A DNA stretch of 11,907 nt from Oscillospiraceae bacterium (GTDB taxonomy: Bacteria; Bacillota; Clostridia; Oscillospirales; Ruminococcaceae), in contig JAISLG010000055.1 of the NCBI GenBank assembly GCA_031260615.1, positions 1-11,907 of the forward strand. The letters run 5' to 3'. This document shows positions 1 to 6,262 of the stretch, piece after piece. The translations under genes and the position numbers were made by a program. The first letter of the stretch is position 1. Every line of letters starts with the position of its first letter. A model generated the notes under the pieces. It searched no databases and was not told the DNA's origin. It saw only the letters and a program-made list of their open reading frames with translations.

Positions 1-185
1 TCGATGCAGAATCGGCATACTTTTTTCCGTTTCGGGCCAAAGCGTCCGCGAGGACCACCCGGTTTCCCGGCGTACTGTGTGCGCGGAGCATATTGCGGAC
101 GGTCGCCGCTCGGAGCGTGTCCTGATTGCCCATTTTCCTCTGCAACTGTTTCGGTTACGTCCGTCTTTACTTCGTTGGTATCCAT
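1..185 (-). CDS. rpsR: 30S ribosomal protein bS18, 5' part only
   Basis: This is the N-terminal 61 codons of ribosomal protein bS18; the gene runs off the left edge. It starts at an ATG at 185-183, preceded by AGGAG at a normal distance. The diagnostic piece is KKVCRFC near the visible end, the start of the S18 core. The two cysteines suggest the zinc-binding (C+) type, although the other ligands lie outside the window. About 52 residues precede this core, rich in Gly, Pro, Arg and acidic residues. S18 usually has a much shorter basic N-terminus, so this one is extended. bS18 pairs with bS6 on the platform of the small subunit. The gene follows rpsF and ssb in the classical order, about 100 bp after ssb. 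Identification rests on the motif plus synteny; most of the protein is not visible. Confidence 0.88.
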   Translation of the reverse strand, partial: MDTNEVKTDVTETVAEENGQSGHAPSGDRPQYAPRTQYAGKPGGPRGRFGPKRKKVCRFCI

Positions 186-208
186 TTAGTTTCTCCTGTG
201 TATAGTTT

Positions 209-228
209 TGTGCGTTATCTATCGCACA
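209..228 (-). other. small hairpin upstream of rpsR
   Basis: TGTGCG (209-214) and CGCACA (223-228) are perfect 6-bp inverted arms around an 8-nt AT-rich loop, about 24 nt upstream of the rpsR start codon. In the transcript it would lie just before the rpsR ribosome-binding site. It has no U-tract and is not a terminator. A role in rpsR translation is possible but is only inferred from position. Confidence 0.35.
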
Positions 229-265
229 TTTTCATTTTCAAATTAGAACGGCAATGTCTGATTTT

Positions 266-304
266 GACGATTTGCCTTTTTTCAAATCAAAAAGGCAAAT
301 CGTC
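266..304 (-). other. perfect 16-bp hairpin spanning the ssb stop codon
   Basis: GACGATTTGCCTTTTT (266-281) and its exact reverse complement (289-304) flank a 7-nt loop (282-288). In the ssb mRNA the first arm encodes the acidic SSB tail through Leu-Pro-Phe and reaches into the stop codon (289-287). The second arm is an inverted copy just downstream. The bases following in the transcript (AAAATCAGACATTG) contain no U-tract, so this is not a standard intrinsic terminator. It could be an mRNA-stability, processing or ssb/rpsR differential-expression element. Confidence 0.7.
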
Positions 305-1153
305 GTCCCCGTCCGCTTTTTCAAGCAAATCCGCGGAAAACGGAGTAGCCGCTTTTGGTTCGGGTGCGGGGGTATTATCACTTGATTGCGGTTCTGGGTG
401 CAGTACGGTTATCGGTATATTTTTCGGCACATCGGCGGAGGCGAAATCATTCGCGGGTTCGCTCTGCAAAGCCGAGTTAATACGGCGTTCACCGACACCG
501 CCTGTAACAGTTCCGTTGACGGGCGCATTATATGCGTTACCGCCGTAATTGTTGCTCGGAGCTTGGTATGGTGCGTTACCCACGGGCGGATTGTATCCGC
601 CTCCATATCCGCCCGACTTCGGCGCGTTATAACCGCCTTGGCTCGGCGGATTGTATCCGCTGTTATTCCCATAACTCGGAGGGTTGTAACCGCCGCCACC
701 GCCGTAACTATTCTGGCTCGGCGGATTGTAACCACCGCCGCCGCCGTAACTGTTATAGCCGCCACTGCCACCGCCACTACCGCCATCGTATCCGCCGCCG
801 CCGCCCTCGCCGCCACCGTAATTCGGGCTGTTCAACTTCTCGCCCGTAAACGATGCCTGTGCAACCTGTACTTCGACACTTTTCTGTTTAACACCCTGTT
901 GGTCAATCCACTCGCGAATCTGGCAACTGCCCTCTACAAGTATAAGCGCGCCTTTGCGGAAATATTTGTAAATAAACTCGGCGGTTTGCCGCCAAGCGGT
1001 TGCCTTAAAGAAGTCTGTTTCTTTCTGCTTATCCTTCGACGGAAACCTATCCACCGCAATCGAAAACGATAACACAGGGATACCACCGTTCGGGGTCGTC
1101 CTTAACTCTAAATCGTGGGTAATCCTGCCCATAATAATTATTTTATTAAACAT
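287..1153 (-). CDS. ssb: single-stranded DNA-binding protein with very long Gly/Tyr/Pro-rich linker
   Basis: This protein binds single-stranded DNA during replication, repair and recombination and recruits partner proteins through its tail. Residues 1-104 are the OB fold: MFNKIIIMGRITHDLEL, then FSIAVDR, TDFFKATAWRQTAEF and GALILVEG. Residues 107 to about 280 form a linker dominated by Gly, Tyr, Asn, Pro and Ser, with repeated GGGGGYNPPS-like blocks. The protein ends in the canonical acidic tip DDDLPF (283-288). At 288 residues it is far longer than the usual 150-180, and the excess is all linker. It starts at an ATG at 1153 with AGGA about 9 nt upstream, 43 bp after rpsF. A perfect hairpin covers its stop codon. 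Identification is secure; whether the linker promotes condensate formation is not shown by the sequence. Confidence 0.97.
   Translation of the reverse strand: MFNKIIIMGRITHDLELRTTPNGGIPVLSFSIAVDRFPSKDKQKETDFFKATAWRQTAEFIYKYFRKGALILVEGSCQIREWIDQQGVKQKSVEVQVAQASFTGEKLNSPNYGGGEGGGGGYDGGSGGGSGGYNSYGGGGGYNPPSQNSYGGGGGYNPPSYGNNSGYNPPSQGGYNAPKSGGYGGGYNPPVGNAPYQAPSNNYGGNAYNAPVNGTVTGGVGERRINSALQSEPANDFASADVPKNIPITVLHPEPQSSDNTPAPEPKAATPFSADLLEKADGDDDLPF
570..822 (-). repeat. degenerate coding repeats of the SSB linker
   Basis: Inside ssb, the region encoding the linker is a degenerate tandem array of Gly codons (GGC/GGT/GGA runs) alternating with units encoding GYNPPS or close variants. On the plus strand, GGCGGATTGTATCCGC or near copies recur around 585, 645 and 720. 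The composition makes slippage and length variation between strains likely. Confidence 0.75.
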
Positions 1154-1196
1154 AAATAAATCCTAACATAAAAACGACAAAGCAAACACAAACAAC

Positions 1197-1496
1197 TTAA
1201 TCAGACTGCCGTTTAATTACCATATAGCGGAGGATACCCTCCGTGATACCGAGTACGCGCTCCAATTCTTTCGGGAATTGTGGGTCGCCGTCAAAGTTAT
1301 AGATGACGTAATACCCCTCGGTTTCTTTATTTATCTCATAAGCGAGTTTCCGCGAACCCCAAATATCGGTTTTCACGAGCGTGGAATGTGCGGTAATCAA
1401 GTCCGCGAACTTAGTTTTGAGAGTCTCGACTTGTTCCTCCCCGCTCTTGACGGAGTAAACAATCAACGCCTCATACTTCTCGGATAATTTTGCCAT
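1197..1496 (-). CDS. rpsF: 30S ribosomal protein bS6
   Basis: This 99-residue protein has the normal length of bS6, which sits on the 30S platform bound to bS18. Recognisable stretches are KYEALIVYSVKSGEE near the start, DIWGSRKLAYEINKETEGYYVIYNFDG in the middle (the classical G-x-R-x-L-A-Y-x-I pattern) and EGILRYMVIKR at the end. The ATG at 1496 is preceded by AAAGGAA about 5 nt upstream. It is the first gene of an rpsF-ssb-rpsR transcript, with a strong promoter about 110 bp upstream. In many bacteria the S6-S18 complex binds its own leader to limit synthesis. The leader here can fold, but I could not identify that exact motif. Confidence 0.97.
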   Translation of the reverse strand: MAKLSEKYEALIVYSVKSGEEQVETLKTKFADLITAHSTLVKTDIWGSRKLAYEINKETEGYYVIYNFDGDPQFPKELERVLGITEGILRYMVIKRQSD

Positions 1497-1522
1497 TTTT
1501 TTCCTTTCGGTCTTTTAATTTG

Positions 1523-1546
1523 GCTCGCACCAAAATCGGTACAAGC
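1523..1546 (-). promoter_or_regulatory. hairpin in the rpsF leader
   Basis: In the transcript, GCUUGUACC pairs with GGUGCGAGC (9 bp, including two G-U pairs) around a GAUUUU loop, 26 nt upstream of the rpsF start. A competing weaker hairpin is possible between TTGTAC (1560-1565) and GTACAA (1539-1544), and the two cannot form together. The location suits an autoregulatory S6:S18 target, but the characteristic protein-binding bulge was not recognised. Confidence 0.45.
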
Positions 1547-1604
1547 AAGGAAGCCGTTTTTGTACAGCATTACCATACAATAAAAACAATACGGCATTTT
1601 GCGT

Positions 1605-1633
1605 ATTATATATGTTTTCCATTTTTTTGTCAA
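1605..1633 (-). promoter_or_regulatory. consensus sigma-A promoter for rpsF-ssb-rpsR
   Basis: Reading the minus strand, TTGACA (1633-1628) is followed after exactly 17 bp by TATAAT (1610-1605). Both hexamers match the consensus perfectly. Transcription would begin near 1598, giving a leader of about 100 nt before rpsF. It lies in the gap just after the proB stop codon, so the ribosomal operon has its own strong start. Confidence 0.88.
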
Positions 1634-1666
1634 GGGTATATTTGTTTTGTCGGACAATTCGCTGTG

Positions 1667-2455
1667 TCATTGTGGCACAAACGTCTCGAACAGTGTCCCC
1701 TTCGCAGTCCCATTGAACAGGTCGTACAGTATTTCGGGGTTATCCCCGTTTAGTATTACTGTTGGAATATTCTCTTCCGCCGCGAAACGCACAGCCTTCA
1801 ATTTAGTTGACATACCGCCGCTCGAAAACGCAGTACCCTTACCTGTCGCCGCCTCTAACAACGCGTCTGATATTACCGATACATAGGGAATAAACTTCGC
1901 GTCAGAGTCGGACGGATTACGGTCGTATAAGCCGTCCACATCCGTCAGTAACACAAGCAAATCCGCCTTACAAAACTTTGCAGTCACCGCCGATAACGTA
2001 TCGTTCTCGTCAAATCCGAGTTGCGATGTAGTAACCGTATCATTCGCGTTCACTATCGGCAAAACGCCCCGTGATAACAACTCGCCGAACGTATTCCGCA
2101 CATTCTCGGCGCGTTCATCGTTTTTAAGTGCGTTCCGTGTAATCAGTATCTGTGCCACCGTCTTACCGTAATGCGAAAACTCGTCCGAATATATCCGCAT
2201 CAATGACACTTGCCCAACCGCCGCACACGCCTGTTTCACAGTATCCTCAGTCGGGCGCGATGTCAAACCCAAACTCTCCGCGCCAATACCGATTGCGCCG
2301 CTCGTCACGAGGACAACCTCAATTCCGCTGTTTTTTATATCCGACAACACGCGTACTAAATGCGATATACGGCGGAAGTTCGGCGCACCTGTTTTATGCG
2401 ACAAAGTGGACGTGCCTACTTTGATGACAGCGCGTTTTACTTTTTTGTAGTCCAT
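1667..2455 (-). CDS. proB: glutamate 5-kinase, short form without PUA domain
   Basis: ProB phosphorylates L-glutamate with ATP, the first step of proline synthesis. The 262 residues are one amino-acid kinase domain: AVIKVGTSTL (9-18, phosphate loop), VLVTSGAIGIGAESLG (48-63), NANDTVTTSQLGFDENDTLSA (136-156, glutamate and Mg site), LLTDVDGLYDRNPS (169-182) and SSGGMSTKLKA (211-221, nucleotide loop). Many ProB proteins carry a C-terminal PUA domain and reach about 365 residues. That domain is absent and the protein ends naturally with TGA. It begins at an ATG at 2455, 17 bp after clpX, with a weak ribosome site, and probably shares the clpX transcript. Its usual partner proA is not in the window. 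Kinase identity is clear; a close amino-acid kinase relative is unlikely given the NANDTV and GGMSTK motifs. Confidence 0.93.
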   Translation of the reverse strand: MDYKKVKRAVIKVGTSTLSHKTGAPNFRRISHLVRVLSDIKNSGIEVVLVTSGAIGIGAESLGLTSRPTEDTVKQACAAVGQVSLMRIYSDEFSHYGKTVAQILITRNALKNDERAENVRNTFGELLSRGVLPIVNANDTVTTSQLGFDENDTLSAVTAKFCKADLLVLLTDVDGLYDRNPSDSDAKFIPYVSVISDALLEAATGKGTAFSSGGMSTKLKAVRFAAEENIPTVILNGDNPEILYDLFNGTAKGTLFETFVPQ

Positions 2456-2472
2456 TGTTGCACACCACCACC

Positions 2473-3876
2473 TTACGCCGTCTTAACAGTTTCTTTGTCC
2501 GTTTCAATCTTGTATATAACAGTCGGATTAGCAATCGCCTTTTCCCCATCAAGCGATATGCAATCGGGGGTAATGATAACCCTGTCAATATTCTTGTTAC
2601 CTGGGGTATCGAACATTGTTGAGGACAGGACTTCCTCCATAATAGTGCGGAGTCCGCGCGCACCCGTTTTCCGTTTAATCGCCTTTTCGGCTATTTTTGT
2701 AAGCGCGTCCGATTCCGCTTCCAACTGTATTCCGTCTAACGCGAACAGGTATCTATATTGCTTCATCAACGCGTTTTTCGGTTCTTTGAGTATGCTGACT
2801 AAGTTCTCGGCGGTAAGCGCGTCAAGCGTAGCAATAACAGGCAACCGCCCGATAAGTTCGGGTATCAACCCATATTTCACCAAATCTTCGGGTTCGACAT
2901 TGTGCAGATTCTCGGAGGATTCTTTTTCAGCCTTGGTTTTAATATCCGTGCCGAAACCGAGTGCGGACGAATGTATACGCCGCGATATGGATTTCTCCAA
3001 CCCGTCGAACGCGCCGCCGCATATAAAGAGGATATTATGCGTATCTATCTGCAAAAAGTCCTGATGCGGATTCTTGCGCCCACCGTTAGGCGGCACATTG
3101 GATACTGTACCCTCGATAATTTTAAGCAAAGCCTGTTGAACGCCCTCGCCGCTGACATCGCGTGTAATCGACATATTCTCGCCGAGCCGCGATATTTTAT
3201 CAATCTCGTCTATATAGATAATACCTTTTTCGGCGGCGGGAATATCATAATCCGCCGCTTGGATAAGGCGCAGTAGTACATTTTCCACATCCTCGCCGAC
3301 ATACCCCGCTTGTGTAAGGGTAGTTGCGTCGGCGATTGCAAACGGGACTTTGAGGCATTTCGCAAGTGTCTGCGCAATCATAGTTTTCCCGACACCTGTG
3401 GGACCGAGGAGGAGGACATTACTCTTTTGTACTTCGACATCTTTAATGTCGTCCTTATTAAGCCCCGGGATAGTGGACAACGCGCCGGGAGGGAGCATAG
3501 TACGCTTGTAGTGGTTATACACCGCCACGCAAATTGTACGCTTAGCCGCCTCTTGCCCGATAACGTACATATCAAGCACGTTTTTGATTGCGGCAGGCGT
3601 AATAACGTCACTACCGATGTCGGGCTTGGGGCGATATTTCCCCGCGTTATTCTGCGCCTTTGTAAGCGGCGATATATCGGTAGTTATCCCGTGTTTTTCG
3701 TCGTCCTCGGCGATTAGATTATACATCTGAACGACACATTCGTCACATACGCTTGCATTATTCCCCGTCAACATACGCCGAGCTTGCGTTTCGGGCTTGC
3801 CGCAAAATGTGCATTTTACCATATTATATCCCCTGTTCCCACTCTTTTTATACTTGTCTTTTCGCTCTCTTGCCAT
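2473..3876 (-). CDS. clpX: ATP-dependent protease ATPase subunit ClpX
   Basis: ClpX is the AAA+ unfoldase that feeds proteins to ClpP. From an ATG at 3876 it has 467 residues: zinc-binding domain with Cys22, 25, 44 and 47 (CX2C-X18-CX2C), Walker A GPTGVGKT (158-165), pore loop GYVG (191-194), Walker [10 protein letters not shown] (219-227), the LGFG loop that docks on ClpP (306-309), arginine finger in PELIGRLPV (near 344) and sensor 2 GARGLR (405-410). The start is uncertain. The ATG at 3876 has GGTGA well placed upstream. The ATG at 3822 (MVKCTFC) has AGGGGA. An upstream GTG at 4023 is in frame but lies in repeat DNA. The RKH substrate loop reads RKN. clpP lies upstream across the repeats and proB follows at 17 bp. 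Confidence 0.95.
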   Translation of the reverse strand: MARERKDKYKKSGNRGYNMVKCTFCGKPETQARRMLTGNNASVCDECVVQMYNLIAEDDEKHGITTDISPLTKAQNNAGKYRPKPDIGSDVITPAAIKNVLDMYVIGQEAAKRTICVAVYNHYKRTMLPPGALSTIPGLNKDDIKDVEVQKSNVLLLGPTGVGKTMIAQTLAKCLKVPFAIADATTLTQAGYVGEDVENVLLRLIQAADYDIPAAEKGIIYIDEIDKISRLGENMSITRDVSGEGVQQALLKIIEGTVSNVPPNGGRKNPHQDFLQIDTHNILFICGGAFDGLEKSISRRIHSSALGFGTDIKTKAEKESSENLHNVEPEDLVKYGLIPELIGRLPVIATLDALTAENLVSILKEPKNALMKQYRYLFALDGIQLEAESDALTKIAEKAIKRKTGARGLRTIMEEVLSSTMFDTPGNKNIDRVIITPDCISLDGEKAIANPTVIYKIETDKETVKTA

Positions 3877-3881
3877 TATTT

Positions 3882-4184
3882 CACCGTCCGCATTAAACCT
3901 TGCCGCTTTGTCGTCAACGCAAAGACGATACTTACTCGTTAAAACCTTAGCGAGGTAACTGCCCATAAAGTCCGCGGCGACACGCCGCCACCGTCCGAAG
4001 TCTACACGAATTATCCTTGTCACTTACTTGTTAAAACTCTTAGCGAGGTAACTGCCCATAAAGTCCGCGGCGACACGCCGCCACCGTCCGCATTAAACCT
4101 TGCCGCTTTGTCGCCAACGCAAAGACGATACTTACTTGTTAAAACTCTTAGCGAGGTAAGTGCCCATTAAGTCCGCGGCGACAC
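3882..4184. repeat. 107/108-bp direct repeats between clpP and clpX
   Basis: Plus-strand copies run 3891-3997 (full, 107 bp), 4023-4090 (last 68 bp of the unit) and 4091-4184 (nearly full). A 9-bp tail of a further copy lies at 3882-3890, and 25 bp of unique sequence sits at 3998-4022. The second and third copies are in tandem with a 108-bp period. Each unit contains a short hairpin GCGGCG-ACA-CGCCGC. Copies differ at only a few positions. The array overlaps the last codons and stop of clpP, and its other end abuts the likely clpX ribosome site. It fills the whole gap of about 290 bp; no gene of its own was recognised. It may be a MITE-like or slippage-amplified element. Confidence 0.85.
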
Positions 4185-4799
4185 CCCGTCTTTATCCGTA
4201 GTATTCGCGCGTGTCTGCACCTTGTCAATCAATCCATAGGCGAGTGCCTCATCTGCCGACAGGAAATTATCGCGGTCGGTATCCTTCTCGATAGTTTCGA
4301 GGGGTTGCCCTGTTTTCTCGGCGAGTATTTGATTTAATTTTTTCTTAGTGCGGAGCAAATGGTTTGTGTGTATTTCAATATCACTTGCCTGACCGCGACT
4401 TCCGCCGAGGGGCTGGTGTATCATTATCTCGCTGTTCGGGAGAGCAATACGCTTACCCTTCGCACCCGCGGCAAGTAGGAACGCACCCATACTCGCCGCC
4501 ATACCGCAACAAATAGTGGACACGTCACACTTGACATAGTTCATAGTATCGTAAATCGCGAACCCGTCCGATACTGAACCGCCGGGGCTGTTGATATACA
4601 GGAAAATATCCTTTTCGGGGTCTTGACTTTCCAAAAACAATAACTGCGCCACAGCCAAACTCGCCGTGACACTATTAACTTCCTCGTGGAGCATTACTAT
4701 ACGGTCGTTGAGAAGCCGCGAATATATGTCATACGCGCGTTCGCCGCGCCCCGTATTCTCGATAACGGTCGGGACTAACGAATTGTATATGTTGTTCAT
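4167..4799 (-). CDS. clpP: ATP-dependent Clp protease proteolytic subunit
   Basis: ClpP is the barrel-shaped serine protease that degrades proteins threaded in by ClpX or other Clp ATPases. The chosen ATG at 4799 ([20 protein letters not shown]) has AGGAGG seven bases upstream. An in-frame upstream start adding ten residues lacks this and is rejected. The 210 residues carry the catalytic triad: Ser103 in GMAASMGA, His128 in MIHQPLGG and Asp177 in [22 protein letters not shown] and [17 protein letters not shown] are standard family blocks. The final codons, encoding about VSPRT and the TAA, lie in the 107/108-bp repeat that fills the gap to clpX, so the natural tail has apparently been replaced. 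It lies downstream of tig in the common tig-clpP-clpX order. Confidence 0.96.
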   Translation of the reverse strand: MNNIYNSLVPTVIENTGRGERAYDIYSRLLNDRIVMLHEEVNSVTASLAVAQLLFLESQDPEKDIFLYINSPGGSVSDGFAIYDTMNYVKCDVSTICCGMAASMGAFLLAAGAKGKRIALPNSEIMIHQPLGGSRGQASDIEIHTNHLLRTKKKLNQILAEKTGQPLETIEKDTDRDNFLSADEALAYGLIDKVQTRANTTDKDGVSPRT

Positions 4800-4827
4800 T
4801 GTGTATCCTCCTAATAATTCCCATAAC

Positions 4828-4850
4828 AATGGGGGGCATTTCCCCCCATT
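4828..4850 (-). other. GC-rich hairpin between tig and clpP
   Basis: AATGGGGGG (4828-4836) and CCCCCCATT (4842-4850) form a perfect 9-bp stem with a 5-nt loop, between the tig stop codon and the clpP ribosome-binding site. In the transcript it is followed by GTTATGGG rather than a U-tract, so a full intrinsic terminator is unlikely. It could reduce read-through, act as a processing site, or protect one half of the message and so set the Tig:ClpP ratio. Confidence 0.55.
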
Positions 4851-4864
4851 TGCGCATCAATAAA

Positions 4865-6205
4865 TTATTCCGCTTTAGTTTCCGTTTCGGCATCGGTTTT
4901 TTTCTCGATTATAACCGCACTTTCCCGAACCAACTTCCGCGCCTTATTCACAGCGGCGTCCGCACGCACATCCTTTTCGCTGAACCGTTCCTTAATATCC
5001 TCCAACTTCACGCCCGGGAAGTTCTTCGCGTATTCGCCGTATTGCACGTCGACTTCCTCATCAGAAACCTCGACTTTTTCGAGGTCAACAACTTTTTCGA
5101 GGGCAAGCCGCAAATTAACTTCCTTCTCCGCGATTGTGCGGAAACCGTTACGGAACTGCTGGTATTTAATACGGAGCGCGTTAAGGTAATTCTGTAATGT
5201 CAGCCCCTTTTGCGCGTTTTCAATCTCCCAACGATTAACGTGTTCATCTATTTTCTGCTCAATCATAAGGAGCGGCACATTAACTTCGAGTTGCGCGGTG
5301 AGGGCTTCGTCCGCTTCGATTATATAATGCGCGTCCTCGTCGTCTTTTTTCTGCTTTTCGAGTTTTGCCCGCGCACTTGCCTTATATTCATCGAATGTTT
5401 CGTACGCGCTTACATCTTGCGCGAAGTCGTCGTCGAGTTCAGGTAATATCCGTTCACGCGCCGACAATATCTCGCATTTGAACACAACAGGCGCGCCTTG
5501 CAATTCCTTAACGTGGTACTTCTCGGGGAAAGTTACATTAACGTCAAATTCCTCGCCGATTTTCTTCCCCTCTAACTGTTCCTCGAACCCGGCGATAAAT
5601 TGTCCCGACCCGATTTCAAGGTCGTATTCTTCGGCTTGACCGCCATCGAACGGCTCGCCGTCCTTGTATCCGTCAAAGTTAAGTGATATGCGGTCGCCCT
5701 TTTGCACATAGTCGCGCTCAACCGTCATAATACTTGCGCGTGACAAGCGAATACCCTCGATGTATTTGTCCACTTCCTCCTCGGACACGGAAAGGTCAAC
5801 CCTTTCGATTTCAAGCCCCTTGTATTGCTTGATATTCACGGTGGGCTTGGTAACGATTGTCGCGGTGAATAATGCTCCGACTTCCGACGATATTTCGGTG
5901 AGTTCACTTTCCTCAGTGCCGATTACTTCGCCGTCAAATTCCTTGAATATCCCCTCTAACGCGTCTTTGTAAGCGTCCTCGGCGGCATCGGCGTAAAACA
6001 CGTCCTTGCCGTAATGGTTTTCGATTACTTTACGCGGAGCTTTCCCCTTACGGAAACCTTGAATTGTTATCTGGTTTTTGAGGCGCAGATATTCCTTTTG
6101 CACATAAGTTTCCAACTTTTCGGGTGGGATTTTGAACTCGATTTTGGTTTCGTTTTCCGCGCCCGATTCCCGTTTTGTAATCTCGTATATTTTTTCCGCT
6201 TCCAC
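4865..6205 (-). CDS. tig: trigger factor, ribosome-associated chaperone and prolyl isomerase
   Basis: Trigger factor binds uL23 at the ribosome exit tunnel and shelters nascent chains. With a GTG start at 6205 (AAGGGAG seven bases upstream) it has 446 residues, the usual length. An in-frame TTG at 6223 would add six residues but overlaps the SD and is rejected. The ribosome-docking signature GFRKGKAPRKVI is at 50-61. An FKBP-type isomerase domain covers about 155-245 (GDRISLNFDGYKDGEPFDGG, then GSGQFIAGFEEQLEGKKIGEEF). The rest is the helical chaperone arm region, beginning around ELDDDFAQDVS and ending in a charged Lys/Glu tail. It precedes clpP by 65 bp, linking folding with degradation. 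The 57 bp upstream are very AT-rich. Confidence 0.97.
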   Translation of the reverse strand: MEAEKIYEITKRESGAENETKIEFKIPPEKLETYVQKEYLRLKNQITIQGFRKGKAPRKVIENHYGKDVFYADAAEDAYKDALEGIFKEFDGEVIGTEESELTEISSEVGALFTATIVTKPTVNIKQYKGLEIERVDLSVSEEEVDKYIEGIRLSRASIMTVERDYVQKGDRISLNFDGYKDGEPFDGGQAEEYDLEIGSGQFIAGFEEQLEGKKIGEEFDVNVTFPEKYHVKELQGAPVVFKCEILSARERILPELDDDFAQDVSAYETFDEYKASARAKLEKQKKDDEDAHYIIEADEALTAQLEVNVPLLMIEQKIDEHVNRWEIENAQKGLTLQNYLNALRIKYQQFRNGFRTIAEKEVNLRLALEKVVDLEKVEVSDEEVDVQYGEYAKNFPGVKLEDIKERFSEKDVRADAAVNKARKLVRESAVIIEKKTDAETETKAE

Positions 6206-6262
6206 TTTATAACTCCCTTGCAATAAAATTTATATATATATATTATTATTTTGTATTTTTGG
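6206..6262 (-). other. AT-rich spacer with TA dinucleotide run upstream of tig
   Basis: The gap between the phosphoesterase stop and tig contains almost only A and T, including an alternating TA run at about 6231-6242, then the AAGGGAG ribosome site. A TATAAT-like -10 could be read in several registers, but no convincing -35 at 16-18 bp was seen, so no promoter is called. Confidence 0.4.

Noticed and set aside
266..304. Intrinsic terminator after ssb
   Set aside because: The stem is strong, but the following transcript lacks a U-tract, and rpsR would be cut off from its promoter.
386..1072. Long plus-strand open frame opposite ssb
   Set aside because: It is antisense to the Gly-rich ssb linker. 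Its Ala/Arg/Ile-rich product mirrors the repeats, and ssb has full family support.
4800..4829. Longer ClpP start at 4829
   Set aside because: Its first ten codons run over the AGGAGG that serves the ATG at 4799, and the family start matches the shorter form.
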